Shown piece after piece: positions 33,330-44,584 of a stretch of 64,000 bases of DNA. The notes beneath the pieces are model-generated. The model worked only from the letters and a program-made list of their open reading frames with translations. It searched no databases and was not told the DNA's origin. Each line of letters opens with the position of its first letter. The stretch's first letter is position 1. The position numbers and the translations under genes are program-made. Source of the stretch: Rhynchonema sp. JSB1_4 (Eukaryota > Nematoda > Chromadorea > Monhysterida > Xyalidae); the NCBI GenBank assembly GCA_030248065.1, contig JASAMV010009051.1:1-64000 (forward strand), in the 5' to 3' direction.

Positions 33330-34574
33330 ATGGGTTCGTCACACAAAAGTCCACTTCGACTTTTACACTCTGTGTACCCACCAGCCCGGTATGAATGTTC
33401 CACAGACTCTAATCTGCAAAGCACGCCGAAGTGCCCGTTCCCGGGCTATCACTCCGAACAAATAGCACTGGTCATGGCTGCCGCCCGATTGAAATTCCAG
33501 TTGATTCCCGTGAATCAAACTCTGATCGCCGAGCGAGGCAGTTTCCTGGAAGCCGTCTATGCGATGATTGAGACGGGGTCGGTCGACTCCGCTACCATGC
33601 TATTCCAACCGACCGAAGATCGTGTCAAACGGTTCACGTGGTCCTACCCGATCTACAGCGGTGAGAGCATGTCGGCTCTGGGCGCCCCGGTGGAACGGAC
33701 ATCGTTGTTCCACTACTTGAACGTGTTCGACAGTTGGGTTTGGGTGGCGTTGGCCGTAGCCGTGCTTTCCGTCCGACTTGTGTGCCGATTGTGGCATCGC
33801 ATAACGCTGAAAGACAATCATCTTGATCGTCGAATCTATGCGAAATGGCCGATAACCCTGATCGCCGGGGCATCATTCTTGATCGGCGTTGTACTGTCCC
33901 TGTTTGGCAACAGTGTGCTGGCAATGCTGCTGCAACACGACATTCAACTGCCGTTCGACAGTCTGGCCAGTCTCGCTGAGCACATCTCACAGGGAGACAT
34001 ACAAATCCTGGCCGGTTACAATGGCACCGCTTGGTATCTGAACTTGATGTCCGGCAATGAACGTGACTCGCCTCGAACCAAAATGCGCTCAGCGCTGAAC
34101 AATGACCCACCCGTCTTCGTGCCGGTTCCACAATTGCAGTGTGAACTAATCGGCGCCGAAAATGGCGTGTTCTTGAGCTGGCGATCCTCCGCCGAATTCT
34201 TGCGGTCGTCAATCGCAGAATGTTGCGGCGTGCTGCGGCACGATTTCACGGCAGGCGAATTCAACAGCCAGGGTGGCGCAATGTTGTTCGCGGGAAATGT
34301 GTCGAAGAAACTGTTGGTCAGAATCAACGAGGCCATTATTCAAACTCAAGCGGGCGATGATCTCATTATGCAACGTTATATGAACTTCTTGGAGCATCAG
34401 ACGCCGAATTGTTCAGGTTCAAATGATTCGACTGTCCCAGACAACCATCTGGCTCTCAGTCATGTTCTGGGTTTGTTTCTTTTGTGGGCGCTCGGTTGTG
34501 TGGCCGGTTTAATTGCGTGTTTCGGTGAACTTTTGCACCATCTACTGTTGAATGCTATTCGCGCGAATTTGTGA
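33330..34574 (+). CDS. Ionotropic glutamate receptor-like protein, copy 1, intronless
   Basis: A single open frame of 414 residues. Order: ligand-binding S1 half (about residues 9-130, with PGYHSEQIALVMAAA and FTWSYPIYSGE, the usual FS-PY-like motif), helix M1 (about 134-154), helix M3 (about 174-201, SLFGNSVLAMLLQ in place of SYTANLAAFLT), the S2 half (about 205-370, with two nearby cysteines) and helix M4 (about 378-403). Only about 19 residues separate M1 and M3, so the pore loop M2 of typical iGluRs is absent. There is no N-terminal signal peptide in the frame; a leader exon may be missing. Similar short iGluR-like proteins exist in nematodes. A chemosensory or binding role is inferred; channel function is doubtful. 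Confidence 0.78.
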   Translation: MGSSHKSPLRLLHSVYPPARYECSTDSNLQSTPKCPFPGYHSEQIALVMAAARLKFQLIPVNQTLIAERGSFLEAVYAMIETGSVDSATMLFQPTEDRVKRFTWSYPIYSGESMSALGAPVERTSLFHYLNVFDSWVWVALAVAVLSVRLVCRLWHRITLKDNHLDRRIYAKWPITLIAGASFLIGVVLSLFGNSVLAMLLQHDIQLPFDSLASLAEHISQGDIQILAGYNGTAWYLNLMSGNERDSPRTKMRSALNNDPPVFVPVPQLQCELIGAENGVFLSWRSSAEFLRSSIAECCGVLRHDFTAGEFNSQGGAMLFAGNVSKKLLVRINEAIIQTQAGDDLIMQRYMNFLEHQTPNCSGSNDSTVPDNHLALSHVLGLFLLWALGCVAGLIACFGELLHHLLLNAIRANL

Positions 34575-34668
34575 CTGTGACTGGGTAAAATTTATTTGAT
34601 CATATAAAAATCATTATGCAAATTATGTAGCTGAGACGCAAAGTATCCTAGACGTTCATTTCGTCAAC

Positions 34669-34923
34669 AATGGCCCAAATTCTAGAAAGAGCAACCGCCA
34701 ACACAACAGCGGTGTTTGCGCCCCCAAAAACGATGATGACAACTTCCAGCTGGCTGAGCTCAATTCGTTGCGTGCTCAAGCGAACAGAAGCGTTGTTCAT
34801 CAATGCACGCGCGTTTTGTCAATAAAAGGGAATTTACGCACCGAGGTGGAGAGCGTAGGATATACATACATATCAATTACACTGTTGCGCTACCGCCAAC
34901 CGCGCTTTCGAGAATTGGGGCCA
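34669..34923. mobile_element. 255-bp MITE with TGGCCCAAATTCT ends
   Basis: The left end GGCCCAAATTCTAGAAAGAGC is mirrored by CTTTCGAGAATTGGGGCCA at 34902-34923, with CAACCGCCA boxes mirrored inside. A related sequence lies at 43474-43600. It is inserted directly before the decayed third iGluR-like copy. Confidence 0.65.
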
Positions 34924-35120
34924 ATGCTGTGTGATCGAGATATTGGCTGGTACCGGAATCTGATAACCAGCAGCTAAGATCAGGATGTGTCCTGCCATGC
35001 ACAAAGCCCTGATGGTGAGCAACGCTCACAATTCGGCGCGGATCAGAAATCCATATGCAGCCTGATATGGGCAAGTAAGGACAAGGAGCGCCTAGTTGCA
35101 AGAAAACAAGGATTCCTTGA
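34924..35120 (+). pseudogene. Relic of a third iGluR-like gene copy
   Basis: GGCTGGTACCGGAATCTGAT (34943-34962) matches the S2 segment of the second copy (GTSWYRNLMT at about 36145), followed by a DQD match and, after a stop and indels, a GAD-QK-C-LIWA stretch parallel to the CDQIWARNG region. Roughly 150-200 bp remain, from the middle of S2. The frame is broken by a TAA at 34975. Confidence 0.7.
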
Positions 35121-35448
35121 GGTCAGGCAATGTTTCTTCAATGCCTCGTGTGTTGTGACAGTCTCTGCTGTAATTTTGTTCTCAGTGGAACAAAGCTCTC
35201 AGATAACATTGCGTAATGATGAATAATAAATCCAAGCATGGGAAATATCGCATGATGTCGCTGCACTATTTGCAAATCGTTAGTAGTGCTGTGCCCATCT
35301 GCGTCACGTTTCATTTACTTGCGTTCCACTTTCTTTGGCTAGCTGTCCGTTGTTAAAATGATCCAACACAAAGAAAATGCCAGAGGTGACTGATTGATGA
35401 GACCGTTTAAACGAACGGTTATGCACAAAGTTTAACCACACAACTGCG

Positions 35449-36708
35449 ATGGATCCAACTATAAACCCAATTCGATTAATCCACGTCGTCAGCTCTCCCG
35501 CGCGAAACCCATGTTCAACCGAGTCCCATCTGCAAAGTGCTCCAAAGTGTCCCTTTCCCGGCTATCACGCCGAGCAAATCGCACTGGTAATGGCAGCTGC
35601 AGGCGTACAGTTCAAACTAATTGAAGTCAATGAAACATTAATTGAAGAGCACAACAGTTTCCTGGCGGCCGTTTACGCCATGATCGAAACGGGAATGGCG
35701 GAATCCGCCGCATTTCCGTTCCAGCCGACACAGGAGCGTATCGAACGGTTCGCATTGTCCTACCCGTTACAAAAAGGTGAGAAGCTGACGGCCCTCGGAG
35801 CACCCGTTGAATGGAGGTCAACCTTTCACTATTTGACTGTGTTTGGGACCTGGGTCTGGGTGGCGCTGTCAATGTCAATCATTTCTGCGTGCGTCTTGAG
35901 GCGTTATTGTCTTCCGACTTTGAAGAAAGCAACAACAACTGATTTGACCGAATCCCACACCGGCTGGCCGATCGTGCCAATCGCCGGTGTTTCGTTCCTG
36001 ACCGGCATCGTTCTGGCGTTGTTTGGGAACAGCGTGTTGGCGATGCTACTTCGGCGTGACATTCGACTGCAATTCAACAGTTTGTATGATTTGGCGCAGC
36101 TCGTGTCCCAAGGTCAAGTCACGGTTCTCATCAGTTCGGTCGGAACCAGCTGGTACCGTAATCTGATGACACCCGGTCACGACCAGGACCCATATCGAAC
36201 CGCTTTGCGCTCGGCTTTGACAAAGAATCCGCCTATGTTCGACAGAAGCACCAACGCCCAATGCGATCAGATCTGGGCACGAAATGGTGTGATATTCAGC
36301 TGGAAACTGCATTCGTTATTCATACAATCTACGGTGAGCGAATGTTGCGGTACTCTCAGACATGACTTTAGGGGTGATGAATTCCGAAGTCACGGCAACA
36401 CAATGCTGTTCGCTAAGAATGTATCGCGCCAGTTGCTGGACAGAATCAATCGAGCCATAATTGAGACTCACACGGGCGCTGATCATATTGCGCTTCGCTA
36501 CATCAACTATCTGGAACATCAGATGCCGAATTGCAGCTCGAACATAAAGTTGAATGCGAATAATGTTCCAAGCAATCACGACTTGACTTTCACCCATTTT
36601 CTGGGATTGTTCGTTCTGTGGGCAGTTGGCGCTCTCGCTGGCTTGGTGACTTGCGGTGTTGAGGTGCTTTACAAGTTCATGTTGAACATCATTACCGCTA
36701 ACTTGTGA
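35449..36708 (+). CDS. Ionotropic glutamate receptor-like protein, copy 2, intronless
   Basis: A 419-residue single-exon frame, clearly paralogous to the copy at 33330 (shared PKCPFPGYH, EQIALVMAAA, FLAAVYAMIETG, ALGAPVE, ALFGNSVLAMLL, ECCGTLRHDF, MPNCSS). Layout is the same: S1, M1 (about 136-155), M3 (about 177-204), S2, M4 (about 383-410), with no room for a pore loop. Differences are spread over the whole length, most in loops, which fits an old duplication with both copies kept under selection. The start ATG at 35449 gives no signal peptide. Copies 1 and 2 and the relic between them form a tandem array. Confidence 0.78.
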   Translation: MDPTINPIRLIHVVSSPARNPCSTESHLQSAPKCPFPGYHAEQIALVMAAAGVQFKLIEVNETLIEEHNSFLAAVYAMIETGMAESAAFPFQPTQERIERFALSYPLQKGEKLTALGAPVEWRSTFHYLTVFGTWVWVALSMSIISACVLRRYCLPTLKKATTTDLTESHTGWPIVPIAGVSFLTGIVLALFGNSVLAMLLRRDIRLQFNSLYDLAQLVSQGQVTVLISSVGTSWYRNLMTPGHDQDPYRTALRSALTKNPPMFDRSTNAQCDQIWARNGVIFSWKLHSLFIQSTVSECCGTLRHDFRGDEFRSHGNTMLFAKNVSRQLLDRINRAIIETHTGADHIALRYINYLEHQMPNCSSNIKLNANNVPSNHDLTFTHFLGLFVLWAVGALAGLVTCGVEVLYKFMLNIITANL

Positions 36709-37262
36709 CTGTGTGTATCTAATTTTAGATTATCTGCGAGTAAACAACATGTTGTGCGATACAGCGTTCTGCGCTTGATTTTGATGAAGACTTTGAGTGC
36801 CTTTTCATGAGTTTACTGGAGCTCTACTTTTTTGGCTGCTTTCAGTGGGATTTCAATCGTACCGTCAAGCTGGGCTCCATAACCGTCAGAATTAAATAAC
36901 ATTATTTGAATATATAACCAAGCACACACGCACTCTGCAAAGAAATTGCATAAAAGTATGACTGCTTTGTGAATCATATCACCCGGAGACTGGATTTAGC
37001 ATTGATAATAACCTTCGGGTATTAAATTCTACAAAATTGAAAGGGTACTAACACGCGAAAAAATGGGACGAAACTCGTTGAATTGAAGAAGCTCGTTTTC
37101 GTGGGGTAGGGGTTGATGTGATAAAGTTTTGTCAGGCACTAATTCTCATAACTGAAAGAAACAATCAAGGCAGTTGGCTTGTTTGAATACAGGGTACTTT
37201 TTAAAATAAAGATGCACAATAATTATGTTGAGATGTTTAACAGGATACATCGCCCAATAAAT
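36709..37262. other. Convergent intergenic region, no gene seen
   Basis: Lies between the 3' ends of the second iGluR-like gene and the calponin-repeat gene. No further feature is supportable. Confidence 0.35.
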
Positions 37263-40200
37263 TTACTCTTCCTCTTCCTCCTCTTCTTCCTGAAAAATCA
37301 ACACAAAATTCACACCTTGCTAACCTTCATGAGAGGTGTCCCTGACAAACTAAGTACCTAATTGAGGTCGTTCCTCAAACTGTTCAATTTTATTTCATCT
37401 TTTACCAAAAATTCGTTCTAATTTAAAATGTATGTATGTACCTCTTCCTCCTCCTCTGCTGGTGCTTCTTCCTCTTCAGCGGGTGCTTCGGGTTCGGGTT
37501 CTGGTTCCGGCTCTGAAATTAAGTAAACTCGGGGCCATGATTGATCAAAGAATGCTCTGTTGACGTTTTTGCGCAATTAAAAGCGAGAATACTTTCACAG
37601 CTCTGTGAAAAGGGTTTCACCATGTCCTCAGACACAGATAAATTCTTTTATGGAAAGTAAATCAGCATTTTAGTCACAGTTTTGCCTCACCAGGTTCGGG
37701 TTCCTCGGCTTCCGGTTCCGGTTCTGGTTCAGGTTCCGGCTCTATAAGAACAGAAGAATGGGGATTAACTGAAAATTCGGTTACAAAACTGGAACGACGT
37801 TGAAATTCTGTTAATATTTTGGTCAGTCAGAAAGGTATACACAAAGCTTATACATGTACCGCAACGATAGAATTCTACGAACGAGCCAAAAGAAGAAAGT
37901 GAAAACACAGGTCCAAACTTTGACAGATAAGATACGTATTTGAAACATCAGCAGCGGTCACCACACGTAAATACAGGCTGATGTTTCACACCGAGTAAAA
38001 AACCGACCTGGTGCCGGTGCTGGGGCGGCTGCTGGTGCCGGAGCGGCCTCCTCAGTCGGACCGTAAAGTTCCTGTGGATGTGCCTCCGCCCATTCACGCT
38101 CGGCGATCTCCAACTCCAACAGCCTGAAACATTTTGTGGTAAACGTGGTGGTTACAGTGGTGATGATTCGGCTGCGTTTATGGCTAAGCGAACGTTTTTG
38201 AAAAAAAGCGTTGACAGTAAAATGTGGCCCGCGAAACAGTGTTGTTATCAACGATTCACACGAAACTGTTGCGCTGGTGAAATTGAACAACTACTTCCGA
38301 TCCAACCGATTTAAAGAAACCTTGCCCGAACAACGAGTTTCAAGTTTGATCATTCTGTTTATATACACACTACAACGACACAGGAAAACATAAATCGAAT
38401 GGCAAAATATTTTTGCAAACAATTCAACCATATCCGGCTCGGCGCTCACCATTCCTTCTTCCATCCCATGCGTGTCACCTGCGTGCGCGGTGCGCCGAAC
38501 GAAGTCTGTCCCTTCTGACTGGCCAACGTGTTTGTCCCGGATTGCGACCGAATCACGCCCTGGCTGGCCATCGCCTTCACTGGGTCCAGTGGCTTCGAGT
38601 CCTGTTTGTTTTTGTGATTCTTGATGCGACATCATTGATTTGAGTTAGTCATATTTTTGCAGATGAACAAGGCGCAGCAATGAAAGAATTGAAGGGCCAT
38701 GTCAACTGCGACCGTATCATTGTGCAACAACAGTCAGCTGGTATACATACTGTATGTATGTAGTGCCATGTGCCCATGTGTCTGCAGATGTCTTGCATAA
38801 GCCAGCACGGCCAGTTCTCTAATGTTTCACAGGGCCACAAATAACATGACGCTTTGCGTGTCACATGTTTCTTTCCAAAAACATAGTACAACCAAGGTTG
38901 CATTCAATCGTAAACAGGTGGCGCTACACAAATACAGTATCTAACAGAAGCCACAAATTTCGCTGCTTCAGTACTTCAAAAATAATGACCCATATGCTCA
39001 GAACTTTGCAAGGAATTTTTCGGGGTCTAAAAATGACAGAATGACGAAGCATTCATGGTCGCTTTGCTTTAGCCATAGTACTATTATTTCATCACTAGTT
39101 CTGTCCAGAATGATGTTTCACTCACCTTCGTATGATTGACCACATCACGGACTTTGCCGAATCCGCCGGTGAGCTTTTGCGAGTCGAATTTGTTGACGCC
39201 GCAGAACCAGGGGATCTCTTTGGTCGCCGCGCGCATCTTCTCCTCACTGCGTTTTTGAATTATTACTTTTTACATTGAAATTTGTTTCCCATTTTTTCGA
39301 CCAAAAACCATAAAAAACGTTCAGAAAGGAAACGCACTCAATTCCGTATTCGATCGAGGCCGTCTGTTTACGATAGGCGCCCGTGCCCGGCGGTGCTTGC
39401 ATGCCCTTCTGGCTGGCGTGTGTATTGCTGCCTGCATGCATGTTTGAGTGATGATTTGGGGCTCATTCAAGGATGATATTCATGTCGTTAACACACATCG
39501 TCAATTCTCGTCGTCAACTCAGCCCTCATGCTCACAGTCATTCAGGACTGTTTCAGTTGACTACCAGAGCTGACGACTTTCATTGACGACAAAACAGTTA
39601 GCCAATTCTAATGTTTGTCGACGCCAGCATGTCGAAGCTTTTACGAACGCAACGAAGACCCAAATGAGCGCATGAACTACATGTATATTCATTGCGTCAA
39701 CGCCATTTGAATAGGCCTTGTTTGGGAAGTTATGCTAACAAACTACAGTCAAAACCAGTTGAATGGAGTGAAAGGCCTGATCTGCCAAGCCCAATCGTCA
39801 AAACAACATCGAACCTGCTTGGAACGGCATGGCACTCTCGCAACGGAGGTCCCGCTTCATTCGGCTGTGCACATTGGTCACCTGGTTACGCTTGGCGCCG
39901 ATCGCGATACCCTAAAGTCGATTGTTGATCGCATAATTCAAAAAAAAATTTCCTTCGATTTTTTAAAGCTTTATTTTTTGCAATTTGATAAATTCCCAAA
40001 TATATATAATTTTCGCTCACATTTGTCGACTGATTCGCGTATCCCTGATCGCCCGACTGTTTGACCAGCAGCGACTCGCTGGCTTTATCGTACGGCTTCA
40101 TGCCCTCTTTCAGCACGATCTGAGAGAAAAATTTTTTTGAAATTTTTATTAATTTTTAAAATTTTAAATTGAAAATTAGGAAAACAATCGCGTTGCCCAC

Positions 40201-40821
40201 CCTCGGCACGCCGGGTCGATGCGAGCCCATCGCCGTGTGGCCCTTCTGCGACGCGAACTCGCCGGTGCCTGTCTGAGCCCGGAGCACTTTCTCGCTCGAA
40301 CGATCGTGAATAATGTCGCTGGAGGAAAAGCGAATTTTGAAAAATTTCATGGTGCCTGTGGTACTGATGATGTTCTGGTGCACTGCAAGTTCCATGTATA
40401 CGTACAGTACATCTTCCGTATATGATGGAAGTGCAGACAACTGTATCTGTACAGCATGTATGTACATACATACATATATATAAGCTGATCACAATATACC
40501 GCCGATGTATATCTTCAAAAATCGTTTTTATACAGTGCTTGTTTATAATTGGGCGATTTTAAGCCAATTACCACACAAAATCAGAGCATGCACGCGTTGA
40601 CGCTGTGGGTGTTGATGTCACATGAGCCCAAACATGTTTATACTGACGTACACTTTCTCCTGTCCCTTGTCGGTGCCTCTGTAGACAGTGAGTCGTCCGG
40701 TGCCGATGGCCGTCATGCCCTTTTGGCTGGCAAACCAGTTAGTGCCGGTTTGGGCCGACAAGTGACCCTGCCCGGCACGCATGGTCGCCCAGTCAAACTT
40801 GGGTCGGATCTCTGGTGCATC
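37263..40821 (-). CDS. Calponin-repeat (CLIK) actin-binding protein, UNC-87-like, with acidic tail; first exon missing
   Basis: Eleven phase-consistent exons on the minus strand: 40821-40652, 40318-40186, 40119-40021, 39911-39815, 39431-39338, 39246-39126, 38601-38450, 38123-38008, 37741-37691, 37512-37442, 37289-37263; 376 residues plus stop. Six calponin-like repeats are visible (QTGTNWFASQKGMTAIGTGR, QTGTGEFASQKGHTAMGSHR, GYANQSTN-GIAIGAKRN, GSNTHASQKGM, GVNKFDSQKLTGGFGKVRD, SGTNTLASQKGQTSFGAPR). The arrangement resembles nematode UNC-87, which bundles actin filaments in muscle. After the repeats come a charged helix (LLELEIAEREWAEAHPQ), a Pro/Ala stretch, (EP)n runs in two exons and a final run of eight Glu. 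No calponin-homology domain is present in the visible part. An upstream exon with the ATG is missing; I found no clear candidate. Confidence 0.85.
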
Positions 40822-40998
40822 CTGCGCGCAAGGTTTAAGGGTGGGGTGTGTACTCAATTGGAGATGTGACTCATTGATCAGATCAGATCTGTGCAACACC
40901 CGTACCGCTACCTCCGAAATAAAGTTGGGGCAACGGAAAGTTTTTGGAGGATCAATATCGATAACGCCAGAAAAGTTTAAAAACTGGTGATTAATCAA

Positions 40999-41900
40999 AT
41001 ACGCTTATCACGAATGTGGAAGATTTTTTTGAATCAGACAGCAGCATCGGTCGCGGTATGGGTTCGATCCAAAAAAATAATCTTCCGGATCAGTGATGTA
41101 CTCAGATCACCCATTTACCAATTTTTTTTTAAAAATTTCTGCGATATCGATTGATAATCTAAAATTTCCCCATGATATCCGCTCATCGCGAATTTTGTAG
41201 GTGGTGCGAGTGTCGTTGCTGCACGGGCCTGGTTCAGAATGCTTGTGCCACGCGTGTAGATAGCAGTCTTTGCATGAGTGTTTGCATTATTTCAATGAAC
41301 ACAAGAGTTTCGTGGGAAATCTCGCTTCAGATATGCGAACGTAGCTGTGAGCATAAAGCTTTCGCTGAGATACGCGTGGCACTAATATTCTAACATCAAT
41401 GCGAAGTTCAAAAAATGAATTCACTCACGTCTTCGCCCATATTTGTATATTATGCACCAGTCAGCGTAAAAATAAACCTGAAAATATGATAATTATAACG
41501 CTTAATAATTCAAATTGGAAACTATTGATTTACAATAAAATTAAAGTAATTTACAAAAAACACGGGTATACGTATAGTACGATAAAAAAGAGCGCAAACG
41601 TGAGCAGTGAGCGAATGTAGACGGTTCAGTTATGAAGGTAATGCCTGGAGGCAGCTAAAAATCCCAAACCGTCTCAAAACTGTGAGTGACTGTATACAAA
41701 AGCAACATCACGCACGACTACGTACAAGCACCCGGCGTTAGAGTGCGATGGAGCTTCACTTTTTTGCTGAAATCCAGTTTTCGCTCTCAGAAATAGCACG
41801 AAAGTTGCTGCGTGTTGTATGTAGTTGAATTCCATTGTGCATTATCTTGCCACACCGGCAGTGGCTGCAAACTTTCTCAACGGTCTTGTTCGAAGTCGTC
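40999..41900. other. 5' flank of the calponin-repeat gene, no exon identified
   Basis: The first exon of the calponin-repeat gene should lie here or further upstream, but no minus-strand ATG frame with a phase-0 donor stands out. Confidence 0.3.
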
Positions 41901-41903
41901 CTA

Positions 41904-42110
41904 CTATACATTCTTTTGACACATCAGATTTTTATGATCAATGGTGTTCTTAATGTCAGAAACAAGTACGGAGTATACGGTTTTAACGGGGTGGTGTGTT
42001 TCCACCTTGATTTCCAACAAAAAAGGTTTGGTTCCACATTTAACCCTGAAGACCGCATCGACCCGACCTCGAACACTGTTCCTCCCCTGTCTCCTCACCT
42101 TCACGGTACG
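41904..42110 (-). pseudogene. PD-(D/E)XK nuclease-like fragment
   Basis: A minus-strand frame of about 65 codons reads RGRVDAVFRV, then about ten residues later FLLEIKVETHHPVKTVYSVL. The pattern G-x-V/I-D ... L-E-I-K followed by a helix ending in V-Y-x-V-L resembles the catalytic core of Dna2/RecB-type nucleases. An in-frame stop follows at 41904 and no flanking exons could be joined, so it is probably a gene fragment or a single exon of a lost gene. Confidence 0.35.
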
Positions 42111-43324
42111 TACATACCAACAGTAGTTACAAAAATCATCATAGAGTATATTCCAACCTGCACAGTGCGCTTTGAAGTCCAGGGAGACCCGCACGCTTTA
42201 GCCGGCCACTTTTTTGCCTATTCGCTATCCCCTCAATAAGCTGGTTGCGGTACCCGTTGGTGAATGTTTATGATGTTGTGAAGCATTACAGACTGGTGCA
42301 GGCTGTACCTGACTTGTGGTGGTGCACAATGCACACTGTGACTGTACAACTGTGCACGTTTTACAGTCACAATTGAGCGAAATTGTTATTGGGTGCAAAG
42401 CATTGAGTTGCATTGTATATGTAATGACTGGCTTGCTGGAGTATACCCGCTAACTAGACTTTCATTGTGAAGCGAGCAGTCCAGAAACTTTCTACTGTAC
42501 AATGATATAAAGCTACATACAATAGCTTCAGAATTTGAAGCTCGTTTTTTACTAATGTATATTCCAAGTTGAACGTGGGTGTGATTTGTGAACCTGTGGG
42601 CCGACCTGCAGTGGCTGAATTTGTGATTGTAGTATGTATGTACAATGCTCATTGTACATTACGTCCTGAATTCAGTAGTTTACTGAGTCATTGGTTCTGA
42701 GAAAATATATGTACACACCAATAAAATAAGGTGAAAACCCAGCACACGCGCAAAAAACGTGGAAGCAAGTGTACCGCATTGGAAAAATGATTGTTTTGGC
42801 CATGGGACACGCCAAAATTGCATAAACGTCCATGCTGTCTGGGCTCACAAACTCAACCAGGCCGTATTGTAGATCATCGCACCAACGGTTGGAGGCTGAA
42901 TTTGTTCACTTTGGTTTTGATCTTACTATTTTGTGATTGGAGTTTGGCGAGTTTTGACCAGCATGTTGTTCACACCACCAACTACATACAGCTTCCTCTG
43001 TGTGGACGCGACAAGCTGACTACCAAATCGTCAACTTAATGACTTTTAACCGTGCACTCAAAGCATATATACATACATACATCTTGGCACATGTACATAG
43101 GTGGCTAATTCTAGTGTAGTCCACGCACATGCGCATTTCGTGCTAACCCAGGTGGGCCACAGCGTTCTTACTTGTGCAACGCACGTGGTTTGCGTGCAAA
43201 ACATAACGCGGCGACAACTCATCCGCCTGAATGAGCGCGCGAGGAAATGATTACGCTGTTGGTATATGCATGTTGTAAATTTCCTAATTCTGTAAGTACC
43301 ACGGTTAATACCGAAAGCCCGAAC

Positions 43325-43425
43325 GCTAAGGGCGGCCTTACGTAAAACTGGGAAATAGGAATATTTCCTATTTCCTATTTTCAAAAAGAAGGAGTAAGGA
43401 AATAGGAAATCTTTCCTACATACAT
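43325..43425. repeat. Short self-complementary element GGAAATAGGAAATA
   Basis: Begins AAGGGCGGCCTTACG and then alternates GGAAATAGGAA words with their inverse TTTCCTATTTCC. Two similar elements with different words lie at 54960-55305 and 60298-60417. Confidence 0.6.
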
Positions 43426-43473
43426 ATTTCCCCTTGTTCTGCGAAACCAGAAATTTGGAACATAGGAAATTTT

Positions 43474-43925
43474 AGCCCAAATTCTCGAAAGCGCAACCGC
43501 CACCGGGGGTGGTTGCGCCGCAAAACACAATGATGACAAGTTCCAGCTGACTGACCTCAATTCGACGCGTGCTAAACAAAACAGCAGCAGAAATATGCCC
43601 AGATGCGTGAACTACATTAAAATAAGCCCACACATTTTTAATGAAAAATGAATATATGTATATGTATACGAGTATATGTGTATTGGTTGCACAATGACTT
43701 TATAAGAATTGGTCAAATATTTTTTCTGAATCGTAAAGCGGGAAAGTGACGGGGCAATGACGTTGCGTTGCGTGATCGCACACAAAGCATGTACCGTAAA
43801 AACCTAAATAGAAGGGGGGGCTTTATTAACTCACTGACCCCATTTTGGGGGCTCTATTACGGGGGGGGCTCTATTCCGGGGGGCCTCTATTAATTCACTG
43901 ACCCGAACCTGAAAAATTGTTCCCA
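43474..43925. repeat. Two repeat fragments upstream of a LINE end
   Basis: 43474-43600 is related to the MITE at 34669-34923 (GCCCAAATTCTCGAAAGCGC). 43793-43915 contains TACCGTAAAAACCTAAATAGA followed by G-rich GGGGGGGCTCTATTA words; the same start occurs near 23214 (TACCGTAAAAACTTAAATAGA). Confidence 0.55.
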
Positions 43926-44460
43926 GAAATACCCCCAAAACCCCCTAAAAACGGGTTTGAAAGGATGTTTTTTCGCTTGCAACCGCATTTATTCGTGTCT
44001 ATTCGTCAATAGGAGGCGGTCCGGGTATTGGGCTTATCGCGTTGTGGACCTCTGGAACAGGCTCCCAGAGGACGTCGTCTCCGCTGCCTCAATTGCGGCC
44101 TTTAAATCTAAACTAAACTCACGTGGTCGAGACGTAGTTTCTCGCCATATTTCAACAAAATTTTCAGCCGTCGTTGACTGATCTCCTCAGTCACTGAGTT
44201 GCTGCTTTCAGGTAATCGTCAATTTCGTTATCGCCTGTTTTCATCTTGTGTCCGCCATTGATCACTGATTTTTCGTCTGTCGTTGCTGTGTTTTTGGTTG
44301 GTTTAGAATTTCTCCGGTACGTTTTGTCGTTTGTTCATTCATGATTATCATTATGTTACGTACACTCATATGTTTATTTTTCAGGTATTTTCCGGATCTC
44401 GTTGTAGGTCTTTGCGTGAGCTTGCAAATAAAATTTGAAATTTGAAATTTGAATTTGAAA
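43926..44460 (+). mobile_element. 5'-truncated non-LTR retrotransposon (LINE) 3' end
   Basis: The frame 43957-44181 contains RVVDLWNRLPEDVVSA followed by AFKSKLN, the typical last residues of CR1/Jockey-like reverse transcriptase ORFs. A 3' UTR follows and the element ends at TTTGAAATTTGAAATTTGAA, a microsatellite-like tail usual for such LINEs. The left limit is uncertain. Confidence 0.7.
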
Positions 44461-44560
44461 TGTTACACGGTGAAGAATACAAAATACAATGATTTTCTCT
44501 TTCTATTCGTTTTAAATACACAGCACCTTCCAAATCGGGCTCGTGTTGGTGTAGTTTGTC

Positions 44561-44566
44561 TTTATT
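44561..44566 (-). terminator. Poly(A) signal AATAAA of the micropeptide gene
   Basis: AATAAA on the minus strand, 18 bp past the stop codon at 44585. Confidence 0.6.
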
Positions 44567-44584
44567 TGATTCACCAAGCCTATA

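Noticed and set aside
33634..34212. Open frame of 192 codons on the minus strand
   Set aside because: It is antisense to the first iGluR-like gene; the sense frame has family motifs and membrane helices, the antisense product is Arg/Ser-rich without motifs.
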